From Panagrolaimus kolymaensis (Eukaryota; Nematoda; Chromadorea; Rhabditida; Panagrolaimidae), in assembly GCA_028622995.1 (NCBI GenBank), contig JAJQJQ010000050.1:496001-560000 (forward strand): a stretch of 64,000 nt of DNA, given 5' to 3'. Numbering within the stretch: the first letter of the stretch is position 1; every line of letters starts with the position of its first letter. Below, piece after piece: positions 21,717-35,541 of the stretch. The notes below the pieces were generated by a model, which made no database searches, had not been told where the DNA came from, and saw only the letters and a program-made list of their open reading frames with translations. Position numbers and translations under genes: made by a program.

Positions 21717-22500
21717 TTAAAAAATTCGCTTCAGTTGCAGATCATAAATGTTTATATGAGTAAAAAATGTTTTTAAAATCCATTGGCTTATCACCATTTT
21801 TCTATGATAAGTTTGACGAGAAAAAAATATAAACGAATACAAACAAAAAATGGGCAAGAAAATTAAAGCAAACAGCATATTTATATCTTTTTTAAATTTT
21901 AATTTTATAAATTTACAATAAATAAATAAAAAATGAAGTAGGAAAGACGAAAATAAACAAAAATACATAAGTTAAAACCTTTTTTAAAAAAATTGTGAAA
22001 ATTTTTAAGATGCATAAGTAAGAGAAAAATTGCACTTGTGATCCAACAACTATAAAGCCAGATCGAAAAAAATGAAATCACAGATTTTTGGACAAAAAAA
22101 TACTTTAATAAATTGGGATGTATTTGTAGGAACCAAAAAAATAAATAAATAAAAATATTAATACTTTTTTTTGCACGCATTTAAAAAAATGGACTAAATT
22201 TAATTTTAAATCTTTAAAAAAAATTTCGGATATGCACAGAGAAGATGCGGCGCCGATGACAAGATAAAAAAATACAATAAACAAAAGTACAATAAATAAT
22301 ATAAAGCTTCTTTTTTGTTTGTGGATAATTGCGGTAGAATTTTGATGATTAGGTTTAAATAAAGTAAAATAAAGCGTGACTTGAGCGAGGGAAGAAAATA
22401 AGACTATAAAAATAATTAAAATAGTAAATATATCTTTAAGAAAATAATTTAAATTAGAAATGTTTTGGAATAAAAGCTCGATTAAATCGCAATATTGCAT
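21717..22500 (-). CDS. Candidate multi-helix membrane protein gene (possibly a receptor fragment)
   Basis: Three minus-strand segments, 22500-22165, 22102-21979 and 21886-21717, join with compatible phases (introns of 62 and 92 nt) to 209 residues. They carry about four hydrophobic segments, for example IFTILIIFIVLFSSLAQV, FILFIVLLFIVFFYLVIG and WLYSCWITSAIFLLLMHL. The acceptors (TTAAAG, AAAAAG) are weak. The ATG lies inside the last coding exon of the hAT-derived gene, in another frame, which is unusual. It could be the C-terminal half of a serpentine receptor, a decaying gene, or chance in T-rich DNA. Confidence 0.33.
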
Positions 22501-25500
22501 CTCGTTCCATTCTATCTGGATCTTCCATGGATTTAACTAATTGACATTCAAGGGAAGGATGAGCAGCTTGTGAAACGCCTTCATAATTAAAAATTCTTTC
22601 CAATGAAACTGTGCAGGATGGAACAGTGAGAAGTTCAATGGCAATATCACTGAGTTGGGGACATTTGATGGAAGTTATTTGCCAAAAATGAAGTGGAGGC
22701 AAATTTGTTGTTGGTTGAACTCCAGAAATGCCTGTCTCTGTAGAGGATGGAGAAGCCTAAAAATATTTTTCGTTTTGAGGAACTAATTTCGTGATTATTT
22801 ATTTACCGTATGCATTAAATCATCAAAATATGATTGAACCATAGCTTCAGCAAATAAGTTTTTGCCATTGTTCATGCGATCCTAAAAAATTAGTGTCTTA
22901 CATCGAAATTTTTAGAATGTTTTTGTTTGCTTACTTGAAATTGTTTCCTTCGTTGATTAGCAGCTTGAATCAAATCTGGATACAAAGTTGAAGCAGTGGA
23001 AGCACTGGGAGCTGAACTAATTTCAGATGTGGTTGAAGAAGCAGACGATGATAATGGAGGACTATGAGCTGCGGAGGATGAAACATTACTATTTTTTCGT
23101 TCCACAACTGCAGCGAGTAAAGCATCCAAACCACCGCCATTAGTTTTTATACCATTTTTACGAGTTGTAGAATCCTCACTTTGTCGCATTCTTTCACTCA
23201 ACTAAAAAATAAAGTAAATAATAAATCTTTTTAGTTTTAGTTTCTTTGTTTTTGGAAAAAAAATATAGTAAAAACTAACCAATTTTTCAATGGAATTTTT
23301 AGCAAAAGCCATTTGTGAATCATCAAGTAACATAGCCAAATGAGGATTTAAAGCTGTAGCTTGAATGAAAGAACCATCAAAATTTTCTGCATTTGCATCG
23401 AGAATATATTGAGCTCGATGATGGAGATCTTCCATTAACCTATGAGGGAGAGAGCCAAGGGCAGAAAAATCTCTTTCAAGAGAGACTTTTAATTGCATAA
23501 GTGAAGGCACTACTCTATCGATAGTAGCATATCGACCATCTTGGATTACACTCATATGAACTCGGAAAAGGGCGAGTAGTTTCACAGAATGCTCAAGTTG
23601 GGTCCTAAAACGAAAACTTTTATTTAAATTTTAGATATGTTTTTGAAAGTTTTACTTACCATTGATTTTCTGACAAAATAGGTATTGGATTGTCAAATGG
23701 TTGCTGGCAACAAACAGTCAAAAAGCTTTCTTTAATTTTAAGAATAGTTTCCGCCAACACCAAAAATGGTTCACCAACGGGTAAAGTAACAGCATGACCA
23801 ACTTGTTTATTCAATTGTGCCATAGCTTCAGGTTTACCCATAAATTTATAAATCATTGTATAAAAATCTTTTTTTAATTCAATAATCATTTCATCGGTGT
23901 CAAAAATATTTATCAACGATAAAGTTAATTTTCGATTATATGGTTCCAACATTCGAGGGAGGACATTTGAATTGGCACCAATTTCGCTGAGGCCGATTGC
24001 AATAACTCTTGAAATTCGATCCCAATCAAGGTCATATTCATTCATAATTTTTTGTATAACATTTTTTATTCCATCATTAATTTCAGAAAGCGAAGAAGAA
24101 GATGGTTTTCTAATTCCAAGTAAAACAACTTCCATCGATTGAGTGATGGAACTATAATAGGCTGCGGAAATGCAAAGTCTAATTGCGGGTACTTTGGATT
24201 GTGTTTGTAAACAATCTTCGCCATCCTTGTCGTTGTCTTTGCTATTTTCAACATTTTCTTGGTCACGCGAAGAAAATTCATTTTGTTTTTGATGGTGTAA
24301 ATTAATTTTAAGAACATCTATGATTAAAGCAATTTTGGGTGCAGCAGCTAATTGAATTTTTACTGTGTTTATTGTCCTTAAATATTGTGAATTAATTAGA
24401 TCATCGATGTGATTGGTTTCCAAAGGCATGGTAAATTTAGGTTGAGCAGTTTCAACAAAATCACGAAAGAATGGATTTTTAATCAAAGCCGTTGGTAATT
24501 GGGCTGCTGCAATAGCAAGACCAAGTTTAATTTCCATTTCACGTTGTTTTCGATCTTGCCTTTGCCATTTCTTTTGAGTTTGACTTTGATTTTGATGATC
24601 GATTGTTGTTGTTGTTGCTTTATTTGGGGAAATACTTTTGTCGCTGGTGTTGTTGCTATTGCTGTGGCTGTTGATAACATTCGGGCTTCTAGCATTGTTA
24701 TTATTATTATTTGGTGTCTGACTATTATTATTATTGTTATTGTTGTTGTTTAAATTATTCATAAGGCTTTGGTCTAAAAAAATAATAATTGCAGTGAATA
24801 AAAAGTATCTCATAACGATAGTAAATATTTTTAACTTACTATGTTTAAACAAATTAAAAATAAAAGGATTATTTGCTTGAGCCGCCATTAATGCAGCAGC
24901 TGGAAATGGCATCATTGTTTGCTGTGAATTTTGTTGCTGCTGATTTGTTGTTGTTGGAGTTCCAGTTGTTGAAATCGAAGAAGACACATTTGGTGTTTGA
25001 GGCGCTGAAGGGTTTTGTTGTTGTTGTTGTCTCCGCTGTTGCTGTTGATGAGGTGAAGCATTAGCACTTGCACGAGCATTAAGTAAATTTAAGATATCTG
25101 TCATAGATGAAGTTTTCCCTGAACCTTTATTATTTCCAAAACCACCGTTTTTATTATTGTTGTTATTGCTGATATTATTTGAATTTCCAAAAATGCCACC
25201 ATTAGAATTATTAAAATTTTCTTGTTTAATTTGTTGTTGAAAATTATTTAGATGTTGATTCATTTTAAATGCAGCTGCATTTAAAATTCCATTCGATGAA
25301 GGCAAATTCGTGGATGGTGTAGTTGGAGTGGTACCTGAGATGGGTGTATGTCGAGCTGAACTTTCAGCTGATGAACTTTGGGATGCTCTTGGAATGGTTC
25401 CATTTAATTGTCCAGCATTTCGTTCGCGAGTATATTCCTGCTGAAATTTCAGCTACAATTAAAAAAGCGATATTTCAATTCTTTTATAAATAAATTAACC

Positions 25501-26425
25501 GACCTTAAGTTTTTGAAATTCACCATATTCAATTGGATGCTTTTTAAGATGACATGCTAGGGTGCTAGTATGAGGGCCTTTTAACATATATGTACAATCA
25601 CCAATAATACAACGAGATAAATTTTCAGCTTTATTATAAACAAAATATTTCCATACTGGAGTTTGCTTATTTGTTCCACCAGAACGAATGGCAGCCGCAG
25701 GATTTCTATGCCATGACCAATCATCTTCACTAAAAAGTTGAGCTGCAGGTGAAGCAGCCACAGCAAGGGCTCCAGGAATGGGAGTTGGAGGAGCGGGTGG
25801 AATGGGTGGAGGAGGGCCTCGACTTTGAGCAAGAATGGAAGCTTTTAAATCTTCTTTAGAAATGTTAGAGACATTGGAAAAATTCTAAAAAATGTATTAT
25901 TTTTTTCCCCAAAGGCTATTTCGACAGTATCCTTACCTTCATTACTGCTGCACTAGCGTGTTGGAGCAACATAGCCAAAGGCAAATCATAATGAACTCCA
26001 CCAGAAAGGCCAGGCATATTTGGAAAATTATTGTTATTATTATTGTTGCTTGAATTATTTAATGGCGATGAAGGAGAATGGATTTCACGTTTAAAATTAT
26101 TATTATTTATATTTCCAGAAGTGGATGAAGATAAACTTAATGGAGATAATAATTTACTTGTTGAACTTAAATCTAATCCATTTTCTTCTGTATCATATAA
26201 ATTGGTAATAGTTTCATCAATATCATTTTGAGCTTCCATCATTTCGTCTTCTTCATCTTCATGGCCATTAAGATTCAAATTAATATTATTATTTTGTTGT
26301 TGTTGTTTTTGAGAAGAATGATTTTTATCAAAATCAAATTCATTTACCACAACTTGAGTTGGAAGGGAAAAACGAAATTTTTTCGCTTCTGGCGCTCCAG
26401 ATGATGCAGCCGCCGCCAAGCTCAT
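22454..26425 (-). CDS. BED-finger protein derived from a hAT transposase
   Basis: Eight exons, 26425-25937, 25884-25504, 25452-24840, 24773-23660, 23604-23280, 23201-22935, 22881-22807 and 22756-22454, give 1188 residues. The order is an acidic, low-complexity N-terminus; a BED zinc finger at about 240-279 (C255, C260, H275, H279); a Ser/Gln/Asn-rich region; an RNase-H-like hAT core from about 560 (KIALIIDVLKINLH, ITQSMEVVLLGIRKP, WDRISRVIAIGLSEIGANSN); and a hAT C-terminal dimerisation region (FWQITSIKCPQLSDIAIELL, VPSCTVSLERIF). The usual second catalytic Asp (VTDN) is replaced by IGLSEIGAN, so cutting activity is unlikely. The intact frame, many introns and lost catalytic site point to a host gene, probably a DNA-binding regulator like animal ZBED/BED proteins. 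The donor at 25503 (GTCGGT) is atypical. Confidence 0.92.
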
Positions 26426-28679
26426 TTTCTTTTTTCTCTTTTTTAAAAATCAGTCACAACTTCATAGATGAGAAAATAAAAAAATAAAAAGTAAGGAGGA
26501 AGGAGAAAAAGAAAGAATACGGTGGCGGCTGACTTCTTTTTTTTGTTGAGCTCTTTAAATGGAGTCAGTCGGCAGCAGTCGTCGTCTGTTCACTGCTTTT
26601 TTAGCTGAAAAATGAAATGAAATGAAAAACGTCACAGCTGACCCTCTCTCGTTTTCGAACAAAAAAGTTGGGTAAAAAGATTCTTCGCGTCCCGAAAAAA
26701 AAGATACATATAACAATGCTTTTCGCGCTTTAGTTAGTTTTGAGTGAAATAAATAAAAATTTATAAACAGTAGGCAAAGAAGGCAACCAAAAAAAAAGTG
26801 GGGACATAAACAAAACGCAAAACTGAAGAAAAAAAATTATAAACTAATGTAAACCCAACAACCGCTGACTTTTTTTGGACTCGAAAAAAAAGTCATTCAG
26901 TCAAAAAGCCATAGGCAAAAATGGAAAAAAGGGGGAAAATAAAAAATTGTGGTTATTAGCTCAGTTCAGAAAATGAAAACGCGATCGCCTACTTTTATCG
27001 AGAACAAAAAAGTGGGGAGGTTATACCATAGTGGGCCATAACAAAAATAAACATAAACGAAACCCAATTATGAAAAATACCAAACTGCACCTACTTAAAA
27101 AACTCTACAACAAAAGAAGAAAGATATAACGCATGTAAAAAAATAAAATTTGAGTAGAGTTTTCATCCAAAAAAAAAAAATTGAATGATCCCTTATTTAT
27201 TTTTTCATTGTTGCTTTTCTATTTTTTTCTAAAAAAATAAATAAATTTGTTTTATTCTAGTAAATGAATGACCTTCGTCCTGGTTTCTCAATGACTATCA
27301 TAAAAGTCGAAAGGGCGTTTTTTTATATTTCTTGTAAAGCACGCGCTTTCTTTAATTTTTATTTTTTTACCGGTATCAGAAAAGAAAAAAAGGTAAAATA
27401 AAGGTTGATTTTAGCCACTACTACCACTTCCACCTTCTTCACCTCAAACATCGTCATTATGATCATCGTTTGATAGAAAATGTGTTTAACTCAAATATGA
27501 TTATCAGTCATTTAAAACAAGTGTATTCAAAGCAAAAAAATATTTGATACTACTCTTGTAAGAAGGTAATAACCAACCAACCTATATACACAGATGCAAA
27601 AACACAAAAATATGCAAGCAAAAAAAGAAAGAGTATTTTTTTTAGAGTTTTGAGAGGCGTCTTTAAAATTGAAAACTGTAAAGTTTACAACTATCTATTT
27701 TTTTTGAATGAATTTAGTTTTTACTTTTTTTCGAATGAACTTTTTAGGTTAGAGTGAGAGCCCTCGATTTAAATACTTTCATATTATAATGAAAACAGTA
27801 TTTTATAAAACCAGGCGATAAAAAAAAATAACAAATTTCAATGTAGAAGAAAATCCACAAAAAAAACTTTCTTCCATCCTTCATCAAAAAGACAGACTCT
27901 CCTCTCCCTCTATTCATACCCGTTGAGTGTGAAGTGGACGGTGATGAAGAGGAGAAGGACGGTTAAAAAAAGATGGTAAGAATGCCCGAAACAAAAACAA
28001 GCTGGTCTTTACGCGGATATGCCCTAAGGCGGATAAGGAAAAAAAGTTTATTTTAACAAAAGCTTTATTTTTTATTGAACACAACTCAAGACAAAAAGTT
28101 TTTTTGTGTTTGTTAAGAGCCCGCACTTATGTAAATTCCGGTAGTGTGGGTAGTGAATTTTCTGTTGGAGAAAAAAAAATCAAAGAAAAATTTTTCAAGT
28201 AAGAAGGAAGGCGGCTACCATTCAAATCCAATAATTTTTATTTTTATTAAATATTTTTTTATAATGAAAGAAAGCAGAAGAAAAAAAAGAGAAAAGAAGA
28301 GAAATGAGTCACAATCACATTCAAATTAATTTCTTTTTTTTAGCATAAAAAAGTGATAATGAGAAAAGAGTGAGAGGAGACTTGACCTGATTTGACCGAA
28401 CTCAAATAAACTCAAATATTATTTTTCTAATGAATTTTTGTATTAGTTTTCTCACTCTTCGAAGCATATTTTTACATAGGTTGATAGACTGATAATAAAC
28501 TGAACTAACTGCAAAAGCAAGCGACGACGACCTATACGCAAATTAAAAAGGTGGTGTTCAAACAAAAACATGTAAAACAAGAAACGATAAAAACAAATAA
28601 TACTCTGAAAAAATTTGAGAAATATACGCGGGAGTGAGAGAGGTAGTCAAGTGATTATTGTAAGTGATCTCTTCCACTC
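26426..28679. other. Upstream region of the BED/hAT gene
   Basis: No certain gene. It contains many A-runs and a few pyrimidine patches. At 27263 an ATG follows a TTATTCTAG acceptor and reads MNDLRPGFSMTIIKVERAF, but no continuation exon was found. The first few hundred bases hold the probable promoter of the BED/hAT gene. Confidence 0.4.
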
Positions 28680-31600
28680 CTCATCTTATTTTTCCCTTCA
28701 TCTCATGGCAGTACCGTTTACCCCTACTTCGAAACACTATTCTCTTTTGTGGACGACGAGTGATCTAAAACCATAAAACAAAAGTATGTATTTAAAATTT
28801 ATTTTTATTGCCTCAACACTCATACTTTTTTAATTCCAATATAGGTACTTGAAAGTTGGAACAAAAAAAAACCGATGCTATGCGCGTCCTCAAAAACACA
28901 AACCAAAAAAAAATTTATGCAAATGAAAGAGGTTGAAATCGTCATTTATGGTTCCCTTTATATTTTTATTTTACCGTTGAAGTTGTTGAATAAGGTCGAG
29001 GAGGACTGATCATGAAAAAAAGAGAGTTTCGAAACCACTTAAAACTCAAGTGAAATTTTTTTTGTCGGTACACCAAATTTATTTAAAGTATCACTTTTTT
29101 CTTTCTTTCATCCTTCCGTTTTTTTTTATTTTTACCGAATATTTTGTTATTGAAAACGAGATTATTGGAATAATAATTTTTTTTTCTTCATAAATGTCCA
29201 AATGCAAAGTTTTCTTCATTCCTTTTCTGCGTATTTTTTTTTGGCTGTCCCAAGTTCCCGACGCAATCTCAACTTTCTTTGGCATTGGTGTTGGTTGATG
29301 ATGACGCTTGATGGGCAAATGATGAGAAACGATGGATGAAAAAAAAAATGTGGTGTAAAAAGTAGTCAGTCAAAAAGTCGTCAAAAAGAAAAATTCTGAG
29401 TTTAGTTTTATTCGTCTTGGGTTTTATGTGGTAGTTTTTTTCTTTGGCTTTTTTTCTACCACAAAAAAATCTTAGAAAAAAGGACAACTTCAAGGCCTTC
29501 AAAAAATGCTCTCTCTTCCTTCCATCTTTTTTTCTCCTTCTTCTTCGTACTTATTAACGCCCATCAGGGAGAGACTCGAAAAAAAGTTAGAAACTTAGCT
29601 TTTTTACATATCAACTTGGATTTTTGGATTGCACCATAAAATTCCCAAAGGGGTATAAAGAGAGACGACGACGCATCATCGTTTTCGTTGATGATCGTTT
29701 ACCCTTCTTTTTTTCTTCACTTTCTCTCTCGAGAAAACCAAGTATTTTGATGGTTGGCTTTCAAGTTATGCAACCAACCAGCCAACCAACTAAAAAAAGT
29801 TTTTTGACGGATTTAAAAAAGATTAAATGCCAATAATATTTTTCAAAAAAAGAAATATTTTTTTTGAAAAATAACTTGAAGATTGAAATATATAAAAAAT
29901 GGCTTTTTAAGGGATATTTATGCCCTTTTTTTACTGACTGATAGTGTCGCGAAATAGAGAAAAAAAGAAGCAAAAGTTGTTAAAGACATTCATTAATCGT
30001 TAATAAAAAAAAGTGACGAGTTTAAAAAAATTAGACAAAAGTAGCAAAATATGGGAAAACTAATAATAATAATATTTTCTTTTTTTTGTACGTATCTGTC
30101 CTGTCACAAGGCTAAGAAAAGGAAAAAAAATTAAAACTGTTTTTAAAGTTTTATTATTATTTTCACAAGACCGAGACGAGCCTTCTTAAGAAATACATTC
30201 TTATGTTAAAAGGTTGACAGTAACGCAACCAAAAAAAAATTCACACAAAAGAGATTGGTCGGTTGCTTCCTTGCTTGAAGCATTCACCTTTGCAATTTTT
30301 TTTGTGCAAAGTTAAAAAGCAGCTAACTGCTAGGATGCAAGACGATGTGAGAAAAAAGGAATAAGAAAAATTACAATCTCTTCTCATAAGTTTTTTGGTT
30401 AAAAAGAAAAAACAATAAAAGTTGAAAATGAAAAGAAGGAGGAAAGAATTAGATTTTGAAAGATGGGTTTTTCTGCTTGCTGTACGACAACGACGACGAC
30501 ATATTCATACATGCATTTTATTTTCGTTCAAGCGTTTTTTTATAGTACATTCGAATAATGTATCCGCGCATTTTCATTTTCCTCCATTTATCAATCCCAT
30601 TCATTCATTCATACGTGTATGTTGTTCGAAAAAGTCCCTTATTGAAATAAAGAGGGTAGTCGATCGTCGAAGGCAAAAAAAGTTTGCGGTTTATAACCAG
30701 CCCCAACTAAAAAAAACGGTTTGTAGAGAAATCAAAAAAATCGAAGGAAGCGATGCATATGTTTCAAAGACAAATTTTAGATTACAAGTTATGATGATGA
30801 GAAAAAAAATTGCGGCAAGGGACAAACTTATTTTTTATACAGTACAAGGTAATTTTTTTTCGTCTCCAAAGTAAAAAAATATTCCATCAAAATATTCAAC
30901 CTTCGAACATTGACAGAGGAGGAGGCACAGCTATGGACTTTTTTTTTCTTCGCCATCGACATGGGTCAATAAATGTACATGTGTACAAGGACTATCATTC
31001 TCCTCAAAACATAGAACCTCATTATTTTATTTTTTGAGGTGAATATAAAAAAAACATAGAACGCAAAAAGATTTTTCTGTAATCTTAAAAACACATTGAA
31101 CCGAAAAAATAGTAAAATAAAAGTGAGATGACTTATTTTTTTTTACTTTTTGCTTTTCCACTTTTAATAATCAAAAATTGAGGCCGAAGCAAAAAAAATT
31201 TATTCGCGTTTTTTAGAAGAAGAAGACGAAAATGTTTTATGAAATGATCTCCTCCTGGTTTTCGTATCAATCGGTTTCTACGAAAATCAACAGTAAAAAA
31301 AGAGATTCTTAAGGTGAAAAAAAATTTGAAGGATGTCGAAAATACATTCTTATGGTTTGTAGGTTGTTTTTTATTTGGGTCAATTACCATAAGCCATTAA
31401 ACTAATTTAATTTAGTTTTTACTAAAACTAAAAAAACTAAAATTTATAAATCACAACTTTTGCGACTTAAAAATATGATCGTGGAAAGTATGCTTAGGTT
31501 CTCGATGTCAATCTTTTTTTACACAAAATCAAAAATGGAATAAAAAAAGTTTTCTGGAATGATGCGTTATAGAAAAATATAATAAAATAAAAACATACAT

Positions 31601-33065
31601 GCACAAAGTTATTTTTTTGTAATAATCTTTTCTTCTGATCATTCGAGAGTGGCGATGATGGAACTTATTTTTGCGATTCATGAGCATTCTTTTTTTGGCA
31701 CAAAGAACAACAACAAAAAATGCCGTTGATGGTGGTAGAAAAATAAGTTATAAGTTGTAATGTTTATTTATGAGAGCAGTCAAGGATGCAAGCAAACAAC
31801 CGTAAGTTAAGAAAGAAAAAAAGTAGACGATATAGAATAATAAAGTGCCAGTGATACAGGTTGGTACTTCTTTACACTTGATTTTTTTGCAGGCATATAA
31901 AAAATGAAAAAGAAAAAAGTACAACAGGATATGGTTTATAAAAAAAAGTCGGTAGCTGCCGAAAAACGGAGCAATGTAAAAAAAAGAAGTGAAAATGGGC
32001 CAGGTCATCTCAAAAAAAAACTAAAAACTCACACTTTCTTCATGTTAATCATTTTCCAGAAAATACTAAACTAAAAAAATGAAAAAATGATAAGTTTTAC
32101 GCTAAATAATAATAATGTTGATGAGGAGAAGAGGGGAAAATGGCGTGAGAAACCGACACGGGAACATCAGAGGCAAAAAGAAAGAAAATACTAACCGGCG
32201 TAAAAATGCTGTACAACAATTTTCTTACAGTGTCAATCAGTCAGAGTCAGTTACAGTCAAGTAGTTGTGGAAAAAAAATTAAAACGAAAAAAGAGAGTTG
32301 TTTCGTTGCTTTTTCTTTCTCATGATAATTCATGGTTCAAAAATCCGACCGAATACAGTCAGGGCAACCAACAACAACGAAAAGTGAAGTTAAGAGTGAA
32401 AGCAATGAAGAAAAAACGAGATAAAAGCTTTTTTTATTTTCAAAAATGGAAAACACCGTCGGCAAAAATGGAAAGTGATCTAAAAGTTTTTTAAGTCGCT
32501 GTTAACAAAAAAAGAAAACCGAAAGAAATAATAAACATTGAGAAAATAATTTTAGGAAGAAAAAAAAGAAGGAAAAAATAATTCAGTCAAATGATTTACT
32601 TTGACTAAAAAAAGAAATACATAAATAATAATTTTTTAATGTTTTAAAAACCACTTTATGGTTAGCCTTACTACTTTCATAATCACTAAGAAGAGAGTAC
32701 CTAACATTTCTTCTAAATTATTTTAACTCGGTTGCTGGGGGTGAGACATTAGAAATATTAGTGGAAGAAGCCACAAATGAGTTTACCTCTTATTATTTAT
32801 TTTCATCAACTCACTTTAAAGAAGCCAAATCAACGACGACAGATTAATAAACGAAGAAAAAAAATTAAAGAAAAGTAAAAAAAAGGTATTTTCACTCAGG
32901 TACACAACTACCAAACATAAAAAAAAGTTGATTAAAAACAACTTCTAAGAAAGTAAGAAGAAAAAAAGAATTTTTAATATATTTTGAGTGTACGTCATTG
33001 GTTGATGAAAAAAAAGGTGAAAATGAGAAGATAGAAAAAAAGAGAGAAAGAAAAAAATTTATTTA
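28680..33065. other. Gene-poor region, left part
   Basis: A/T runs with short GC-richer islets (about 28680-28765, 29230-29310, 30470-30700, 32120-32180). The islet at 28680-28765 is open on the minus strand behind a GGTTTTAG acceptor (ITRRPQKRIVFRSRGK, then a stop) and also open on the plus strand, so strand and meaning are undecided. The frame 30422-30874 (plus, 150 codons) starts with Lys/Arg runs, changes character midway and has no family features. Confidence 0.4.
29837..29873. repeat. Perfect inverted repeat, 15-bp arms with 7-nt loop
   Basis: Arms TATTTTTCAAAAAAA at 29837-29851 and its exact complement at 29859-29873 flank GAAATAT. It is A/T only apart from one C-G pair, so chance in this AT-rich region is possible. 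Confidence 0.7.
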
Positions 33066-33198
33066 TTAAAAAATGGAAATAGGATTACTGAGCCGTGGAG
33101 TGGCAATAGTGGAAGAAGAGGTGGTGTTGTCGTTGTTGAGCTCTGCCACCGGATACGAATAAGGCTCAGGTATTATTCTTTTGCGGCGATCGAAAAAA
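33066..33198 (-). CDS. Candidate terminal exon of an unidentified minus-strand gene
   Basis: Behind the acceptor TAATTCAG a 133-nt minus-strand stretch is open and ends in TAA. It encodes FFDRRKRIIPEPYSYPVAEL, then an Asn/Ser/Thr-rich tail (NNDNTTSSSTIATPRL). The first base completes a codon from an upstream exon. The composition is protein-like and much more GC-rich than its surroundings. The plus strand of the same islet is also partly open, so the call is uncertain. Upstream exon candidates are discussed in the findings. Confidence 0.3.
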
Positions 33199-35541
33199 CT
33201 GAATTACAAATAATTTTTAGTCACTCATCACTTATTTTGTTGAATATCACTCAAAAAAAAGTTTATAATATTTTTTAATACGATTAAACCATTTTTTTTT
33301 CTAACTCACACTCGCTCACTCAAAAATTTAACCAACCAATATTGTAAAACTCTTTTTCTATTTTTCTATTTCATAAACTCAACCTTTATGGATAAAACTG
33401 AAATAAATTCAAAAAAGGAAGAAAAAAAAGTTCCGCCTCTTTTTTTGCTACACAGAAAAAAAAGTAAGTTACCGTATATTTAACCTAGGTATTAAAAAAC
33501 GCGCAGTCAATTTTCTCTCTCTTTTTTTAGTCGCATTTGAATGTGTAAAAATCTTTTTGTCGACGTCGGAGAAGAGAAAAGAAAACACGCAAATAATACA
33601 CAAGCCTGAGCTCGGCTCTAAATAAAAGCAAGCGACCAACCAACCACTTTTTCAGTTTTCAACGTAAAAGACTTTCATTCTTTTTTTCAAAGCAAAAAAA
33701 AAATGAACCAACCAGAAAAAGTACATAGAAAAGTGTAGTAAAGCAATGGGCTCTCTTCTTATTCTCAACTTGATACATCATACACGAATACTACCAACAA
33801 CCCATAAAATAAAAAACAACCGGATTAAGCCGACGACAATTTTTTTTTTCAAATTCTTTTCCTTCGATTTTTAATATTTTAATAGAAAAAATCGGAGATT
33901 TTATAAAAAAAGGCGCATATTTAAGAAAACATCATCTCTTAGTAATGTAAAAGAAAAAAGTTGGCTTAAAGTGATCATCATCTTCATAAAATAAACCTTT
34001 TTTATAGAGCTAAAAAAATTATAATCTAATACCAAAGCCAAAAACGGAGATAAAGAAGTGCAGCAAAAAAAAGTTAAAAAGAAAGGTTTTTTGTTTTATA
34101 TTTTATTTTGGCGCATCTGCCAGATGGTTTTTACATAAGACACAAAAAGACACAAGATGACAGAGCGCGAAAGAAAAGAAAAAAAACAAAGATGGCGGTG
34201 GAGAAAATATTAAAAATGTCATCGACCTTTACTTTCAAATATAAATAAATTTGAATCAATGAGAGATGTTTTTTTTTCTTCTTCTTCCAAGTCTGTTTCT
34301 TTTATAAAAGTTTAGTCCCAAAATAAACTTATAATTTTTTTTGGAATTGCGAAGGCGCCAGAAAAAAAGTGTGAGCTTACTATTTTTTATCGCGGATACG
34401 TACTTGTATATTCATAAAAGAACTGAAAAAAGCTTTTTCACATTTTTTAAATTTAGCCCACAGAAAACTCAAAAAACCCAGATTTAGCTGACATACATGT
34501 GTCAAAACTGTGATGGTGCCATCGGTTGAGCAACAAAAGGATGAAAGAGTCATTGTTGCTAGTCCTCTATTTTAAATTTAAAATATTGTAAAAAAGACAA
34601 GCATGCCCGAGAGCTGCCATGCCCTAAAGAAAATAAAAAAAGAGAGATGACAAGTATTCCAAATAGTCAGTCAAGTCACCTAGGCACCTAGGTTTTCTGT
34701 TGGCAGGCGCGACCGGGTGACAATGAGATGACTTTGATGAATATTTAAAAGCTAAAAGAATGGTAAAAAAAAGAAAATAGAAAAACCAAACAAAAACCTA
34801 GTATTTATGTATGAAAAACACCAGTCAACAAAAGTTACAAACATGAATAATATTTTTCTGTTTAACAGGCTTTAAAAATAAGTTAGAGTTTTATTGTTTC
34901 AAAAAAAAGAGTTTGTTGAACTCTTAAAACTTTTCGCAGTGAAATTCATCCATTAAATATTTTTAGGATTTTGTTATGAGAAAATTTTTGGTGAAAAAAA
35001 AAACACGGTAAGAAAAAAGTATGAAAATCGAGTTAATCTTCTTTGTCAGTTTTTTAATAAAACGTCAAAATGAGAGAAAAAATGACACAAATAAAAAAAT
35101 ATAAATTATAAAGGTTGATAAATAGAAAGAAAAAAAAGTACGATGGCGCAAATGCAAATGACAGCGTAGTAGTTTTTAAAGTAAAAAAAAAAGTCGTCGA
35201 GATTCTAGGATATATTAACTAACAACTTTGGAGGTTGACAATTATGTAAACGAGATAAATAAAAAAAAAAGAATAAATTAACTCTTTTCTAAGCAATTGA
35301 CTGACTACTACCGAGAAAAAAGTATTTCTATCAAAGTATAAAGCAATATAATTTCTGAGAAACAAAAAAAATAAAAAGTTCCGTCTTTTTTTATTTTATT
35401 TTTTTACCTCCATTTTTGGAATGGCCAAAAAAAGTATGGAATGGAACATGAAAAAAATCTTTTACATTCTCTTCTCTTTACTTTATTTTGGTAACAGCGG
35501 TGGTAAAATATATTCTTCTTCTTTCCACTTTTTTCTCGTAG
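33199..35541. other. Gene-poor region, central part
   Basis: A-run-rich DNA with islets at about 34480-34560 and 34590-34720. The latter holds CACCTAGGCACCTAGG-like repeated motifs. No gene model can be supported. Confidence 0.4.

Noticed and set aside
24483..24753. Frames on both strands inside the Asn/Gln-rich exon of the BED/hAT gene
   Set aside because: Shadows of trinucleotide-rich coding sequence in other frames.
30422..30874. 150-codon plus-strand frame in the desert
   Set aside because: Mixed low-complexity composition, no motif, no splice signals and no upstream signal.
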